From: Hyphomicrobium sp. 12-62-95
GTDB lineage: Bacteria; Pseudomonadota; Alphaproteobacteria; Rhizobiales; Hyphomicrobiaceae
DNA length: 64,000 nt
NCBI GenBank assembly: GCA_002279935.1
Contig: NCCZ01000013.1
Location: forward strand, 1-64,000
Reading direction: 5' to 3'
In this document: one piece after another, positions 60,835 through 64,000 of the stretch
Position numbering within the stretch: position 1 is the first letter of the stretch
Layout: each line of letters opens with the position of its first letter
The notes under the pieces: generated by a model
Databases searched by the model: none
The model's input: only the letters and a program-made list of their open reading frames with translations
Told to the model about the DNA's origin: nothing
Program-made: the position numbers and the translations under genes

Positions 60835-61250
60835 TAGCACCGTGTCGATTATTGTAGCTGTGACGAGCCCGCCGAAAATGGTGACCGCAACGGGATGAAG
60901 GATTTCGCGCCCCGGCTGGTCGGCCCCGATCAACAATGGAATGAGTGCGAGCCCGGCAGCGAGGGCCGTCATCAAAACGGGTGTCAGGCGTTCGAGGCTA
61001 CCGCGTATGACCAGCTCCCGTCCAAAAGTCTCACCTTCAAGCACGGCGAGGTTTATGTAGTGACTGATCTTGAGGATGCCGTTGCGTGCCGTGATGCCGG
61101 CCAGCGTGATGAAGCCAATCATACTGGCGACCGACAACGGTTGTCCGGCAATCCAAAGCGCCACTACGCTTCCGATCAGGGCCAGCGGGATATTCATAAG
61201 AATAATGGTGCTGAGCACGGCAGACTGGTAGCGCGAGTAAAGCACCAGGA
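60833..61250 (-). pseudogene. Inverted C-terminal part of the CzcA-like pump
   Basis: On the minus strand this encodes [100 protein letters not shown] and [20 protein letters not shown], which is the last part of an HME-RND pump. It fits the end missing from 58251-60834. The left breakpoint is at GGTGTTAGCACC (60829-60840), where GGTG and CACC form a short inverted repeat. Confidence 0.88.
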
Positions 61251-61251
61251 A

Positions 61252-61773
61252 GACGCCCTTCGGGCGGCAGGCTTACGCGTTGTCATGGTGACCGGAGACA
61301 ATGCGGCAACCGCAGCCGCTGTGGCGAAGCGCCTTGGCATCAACGATGTCGAAGCTGACGTGTTGCCGCAGCACAAAAGTGAGATCGTCGAGAAGTTCAG
61401 GAGGCAGGGCCGTGTCGTGGCCATGGCAGGCGATGGCGTGAACGATGCCCCTGCCCTTGCTGCGGCGGACGTTGGCATAGCGATGGGAACTGGCACGGAT
61501 GTCGCCATGGAAAGCGCTGGTATTACCCTTTTGAAAGGCGACCTCAACGGCATCGTGCGCGCGCGGCACCTGTCCGCTGCCGCAATGTCGAATATCCGGC
61601 AGAACCTTTTCTTCGCGTTCATTTATAACGCGGCCGGTGTTCCGGTGGCGGCCGGAGCGCTTTACCCCTTGTTCGGAGTGCTCCTTTCGCCGGTGATAGC
61701 GGCTGCCGCAATGGCCTTGTCGTCCGTAAGTGTCATTGCCAACGCGCTTCGGTTACGCGGCGCCAGTCTGTAG
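61252..61773 (+). pseudogene. Heavy-metal P-type ATPase, C-terminal remnant
   Basis: About 170 residues remain: [77 protein letters not shown] and the last transmembrane segments to [10 protein letters not shown]. The phosphorylation DKTGT region and everything before it are absent. The TGDN and [10 protein letters not shown] motifs are intact. It is fused to the inverted CzcA segment by the same rearrangement; the longer frame from 60895 is chimeric and not a real gene. Confidence 0.85.
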
Positions 61774-61928
61774 GCATTTTTTCTGAGACTGCCTCATCTG
61801 GCGGCCATCTGCCCATCGATACCGAACTCGGGAGCGAACACGCACACGTGGCGCAATTCTGCCCGCAAACGTCACGCGGAGATTGTTCTCTAATTTACGA
61901 TCGACAGCGACTTAGCGGCCCAGCAAAA

Positions 61929-62162
61929 CTACAGAACCGAAACTTGCGATACGGGCGCCGCGGGGCTGGGCAACATCCATAGGATGCGCCTGGAACCTGA
62001 CACCCCGTCACGCACGACCGCCAGGCCGCAGACAACAAGGACCCCACCCACCACCGCTATCAGCGTTTCGAACCTTCTTGCTGCACGAAACTGATAATAC
62101 AGAAAACCAGCGCCCGTCGAGATCAACGCCAATCCAAATGCGAGTATCGTGATCAATTCCAT
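61929..62162 (-). CDS. Small membrane protein
   Basis: The 77-residue product (MELITILAFGLALISTGAGF) has two predicted membrane segments, the second LIAVVGGVLVVCGLAVV. It ends with a short hydrophilic tail. It lies 121 bp downstream of the glycosyltransferase gene on the same strand. No family was recognised. Confidence 0.5.
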   Translation of the reverse strand: MELITILAFGLALISTGAGFLYYQFRAARRFETLIAVVGGVLVVCGLAVVRDGVSGSRRILWMLPSPAAPVSQVSVL

Positions 62163-62282
62163 TGGACACCTGATTTGAACGGACGTGAAAGTCGTTCGGC
62201 CGACATCGTTCGGACGTTCACGACATTAAGCGCGAGAAGCAGAAGCAAATTGGAGCCGACGGCACCCATGGCCCATACTGGA

Positions 62283-63992
62283 CTACCAACCTGAAATAAT
62301 CCTGACGGGCGCTGCATCCGAATGACGTTGGGGCGCAGCCAAAACCGTGATCACCTCTCGCATCCGATACCGCCGTCTGTCGACGACGGGATAGCTTTGC
62401 AGTTCGGGGGGGATGGCGCCTGCTCGCGAGCGCACAATGGCGATGCCGCCAGCGTTCCGGCCAAGCCACACCGGCAAACCTTCCACGGGAACATACTCGA
62501 CCGGCCGCGTGAGGCGTGCGAGGAAGCCAAACTCGCCATGCGTTCTTGCCGTCGTTGCGATCGGCTTATCGCGCCATGGGACCAGTGCATTTGCGGCCGG
62601 CTGCAGATCGAAGAGTTCCAGGATCGTGCCGCGGCTTTGAATTGCAGCGCCCAGGACAAGGACAAGGTTGGCAATAGCAAGACCGATGAGGGAGCGTCGC
62701 ACCGGGCCTGAATAGGCCGCAATCGCGCCGAGAGCGACGAGCCCCGTGGCGATCAGGAAAGGAACGCTGCTCTCGGAGATGACTGACATATTTGCGCCGT
62801 TGTGCGGCAACAAGAGACCTCCAGCCGATGCGATGACGATCAAACCGACGAGAAGGGCTCCCGCGAGCACCAGAAGTGGGATTTTGTCGGTCGAGCGTGG
62901 TGTGGCTGATCTCAAGCCGAGAGTCATCAGCAACGCCAACGCCGGCATGATCGGAAGCAGATAGTGGAGCTGTTTGCCGCTAATGAGGCTCAAGCCGAAC
63001 AGCGGCGGCCCGATCCAACAGAGCAGGAAATCGCGAGCTTCGTTGCGTTCATGGCGGATTGTGCGCAAACCAGTCCATAGGGGGCGCCAGATAAGCAGAG
63101 GGATCAGGAAGAGAACTAGGATAGGTCCGTAGAACCAGAATGGACGAGCATGCGCGAACGACGACGCAATGCGTCCTGCGGATTGTTTCCAAAACAGCAT
63201 TTCGGCGAAGTCCGGCCCGCCGAGATATGCAGCGCGGAGCGCCCAGGCTAGCGCAATCGCAATTCCGAGAGCGAGCGAGGCTCCAAGACGGAGATACCAG
63301 CCCCGTCTTTCGGCGGTCTCGATCCAAAACCAAGCCAGCAGCGCAGCAGGCAGTGTGAACAGCAAAACGACCGGGCCTTTTGCCAGCAATCCTATCCCCG
63401 TGCAGAATCCGTAGGCGATGAACGACTTTGGTCCTCCCCCTCGACCGGCTTGCCAGAGGGCCAGCATGGCGCCGACCACAGTGGCCGATAGCAGCATGTC
63501 GAACATGATCGAAAAGCCGAGGGCGACAAACAGCGGCAAGCCGAGAAGCATAAGTGCGCTTGCCGCCGGTCCCCTCTCGCTGTCCGGCGCAAGCCTGCGA
63601 TCAAGCCGATGCGTGAGCAGAAGGGTCATTCCCATAGCTGCGACACCGACGAGGCGGGCGGGCCAGACGGCGACACCAAATAGCGACCAGCTGGCATTGA
63701 TCAGCCAAAACAATAAGGGTGGTTTGTGAGAGTAGGGCTCGAAGTTGAGCGTAGGCAGGCTCCAGCTACCCATGGCCCGCATCTCCCACGCCACGGTGAG
63801 GTAGCGCGTCTCGTCGACGGGAACGGCGGGCCATGTCGCGACGACGATCGTCAAGACCACCGCAAGTACGGCGAGCCCAACGAGGCCTGCACGGTCAATT
63901 GTCTCGTCACTGATGCTCAAGTGATCAACCTGCACCCTGCACGTGAGGACTGGCTCGCCCGCCGCTGCTGACGAAGTAGAGATTGCGCCCAT
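62283..63992 (-). CDS. GT39-type membrane glycosyltransferase (ArnT-like)
   Basis: The 569-residue protein has many membrane segments and the GT-C pattern with a DE motif near the first loop (VPVDETRYLTVAWEMRAMGS). It then has NFEPYSHKPPLLFWLINASW and SLFGVAVWPARLVGVAAMG, as in ArnT and PMT-type enzymes. These transfer sugars from lipid-linked donors to lipids or proteins at the periplasmic face. The C-terminal third may be a periplasmic domain. The start at 63992 lies at the window edge, so a longer form cannot be excluded. Confidence 0.85.
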   Translation of the reverse strand: MGAISTSSAAAGEPVLTCRVQVDHLSISDETIDRAGLVGLAVLAVVLTIVVATWPAVPVDETRYLTVAWEMRAMGSWSLPTLNFEPYSHKPPLLFWLINASWSLFGVAVWPARLVGVAAMGMTLLLTHRLDRRLAPDSERGPAASALMLLGLPLFVALGFSIMFDMLLSATVVGAMLALWQAGRGGGPKSFIAYGFCTGIGLLAKGPVVLLFTLPAALLAWFWIETAERRGWYLRLGASLALGIAIALAWALRAAYLGGPDFAEMLFWKQSAGRIASSFAHARPFWFYGPILVLFLIPLLIWRPLWTGLRTIRHERNEARDFLLCWIGPPLFGLSLISGKQLHYLLPIMPALALLMTLGLRSATPRSTDKIPLLVLAGALLVGLIVIASAGGLLLPHNGANMSVISESSVPFLIATGLVALGAIAAYSGPVRRSLIGLAIANLVLVLGAAIQSRGTILELFDLQPAANALVPWRDKPIATTARTHGEFGFLARLTRPVEYVPVEGLPVWLGRNAGGIAIVRSRAGAIPPELQSYPVVDRRRYRMREVITVLAAPQRHSDAAPVRIISGW

Positions 63993-64000
63993 AAATCACG

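Noticed and set aside
60895..61250. N-terminal part of a plus-strand frame leading into the P-type ATPase remnant
   Set aside because: It is antisense to the inverted CzcA segment; only the part from about 61252 is ATPase-derived.

Overview
The window looks like an alphaproteobacterial genome, probably of the order Hyphomicrobiales. This rests on GC-rich coding sequence, an H-NS/HvrA-type protein, a GcrA-type regulator, a LuxR/LuxI pair, a pVS1-like plasmid initiator and an IetAS module. The species cannot be named from the sequence. Gene density is high and most of the window is accessory DNA.

Region 1 (1-9.4 kb) starts with two decayed oxidoreductase/hydrolase genes. A four-gene minus-strand operon follows: two outer-membrane barrel proteins, a formylglycine-generating enzyme and a secreted arylsulfatase. 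A winged-helix regulator is divergent from it, and a DUF1254/DUF1214 protein lies beyond. A 44-bp perfect palindrome sits beside a possible zinc-ribbon relic.

Region 2 (9.4-17.2 kb) has an H-NS-like gene and an XRE-LuxR-LuxI quorum-sensing operon. Next is a 4.8-kb segment bounded by 21-bp direct repeats that carries its own tyrosine integrase, a HigBA-type toxin-antitoxin pair and a type I restriction HsdR gene cut off by an IS3-type insertion.

Region 3 (17.4 to about 53 kb) appears to be one large integrative element. It starts at a 3' fragment of a tRNA-Pro gene next to a P4-type integrase. It carries a plasmid-like replicon (VirC1-like ParA, RHH partner, pVS1-like Rep, 12 iterons, DnaB helicase) and a long operon-like run of small unknown genes. 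It also has AlpA-like regulators, a GcrA homologue, an M16 peptidase, a serine recombinase, ParDE and a split SF1 helicase. Its right part is a defence and toxin-antitoxin island: IetAS protease/ATPase, an SRAP protein, mobile mystery proteins A and B (the latter Fic) with a third gene, a three-gene XRE-ASCH / PIN-GNAT-PUA-like / P-loop operon, and a PIN/AbrB pair. No relaxase or type IV secretion gene was seen, and the intact tRNA-Pro expected at the right end is not in the window.

Region 4 (53.3-64 kb) is a scarred metal-resistance region. It has an IS3 relic, two relics of the same P-type ATPase segment about 7.7 kb apart, a CDF transporter, a His-tailed EamA transporter and a CzcB-like adaptor. 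The CzcA-like RND pump has its 3' end inverted in place, which should inactivate it. A small membrane protein and a GT39-type glycosyltransferase close the window.

The best candidates for undescribed biology are the XRE-ASCH / PIN-GNAT-PUA / P-loop operon, the third gene of the Fic operon, and the coexistence of an integrase with a complete iteron replicon and a candidate TTTGCC-array centromere.
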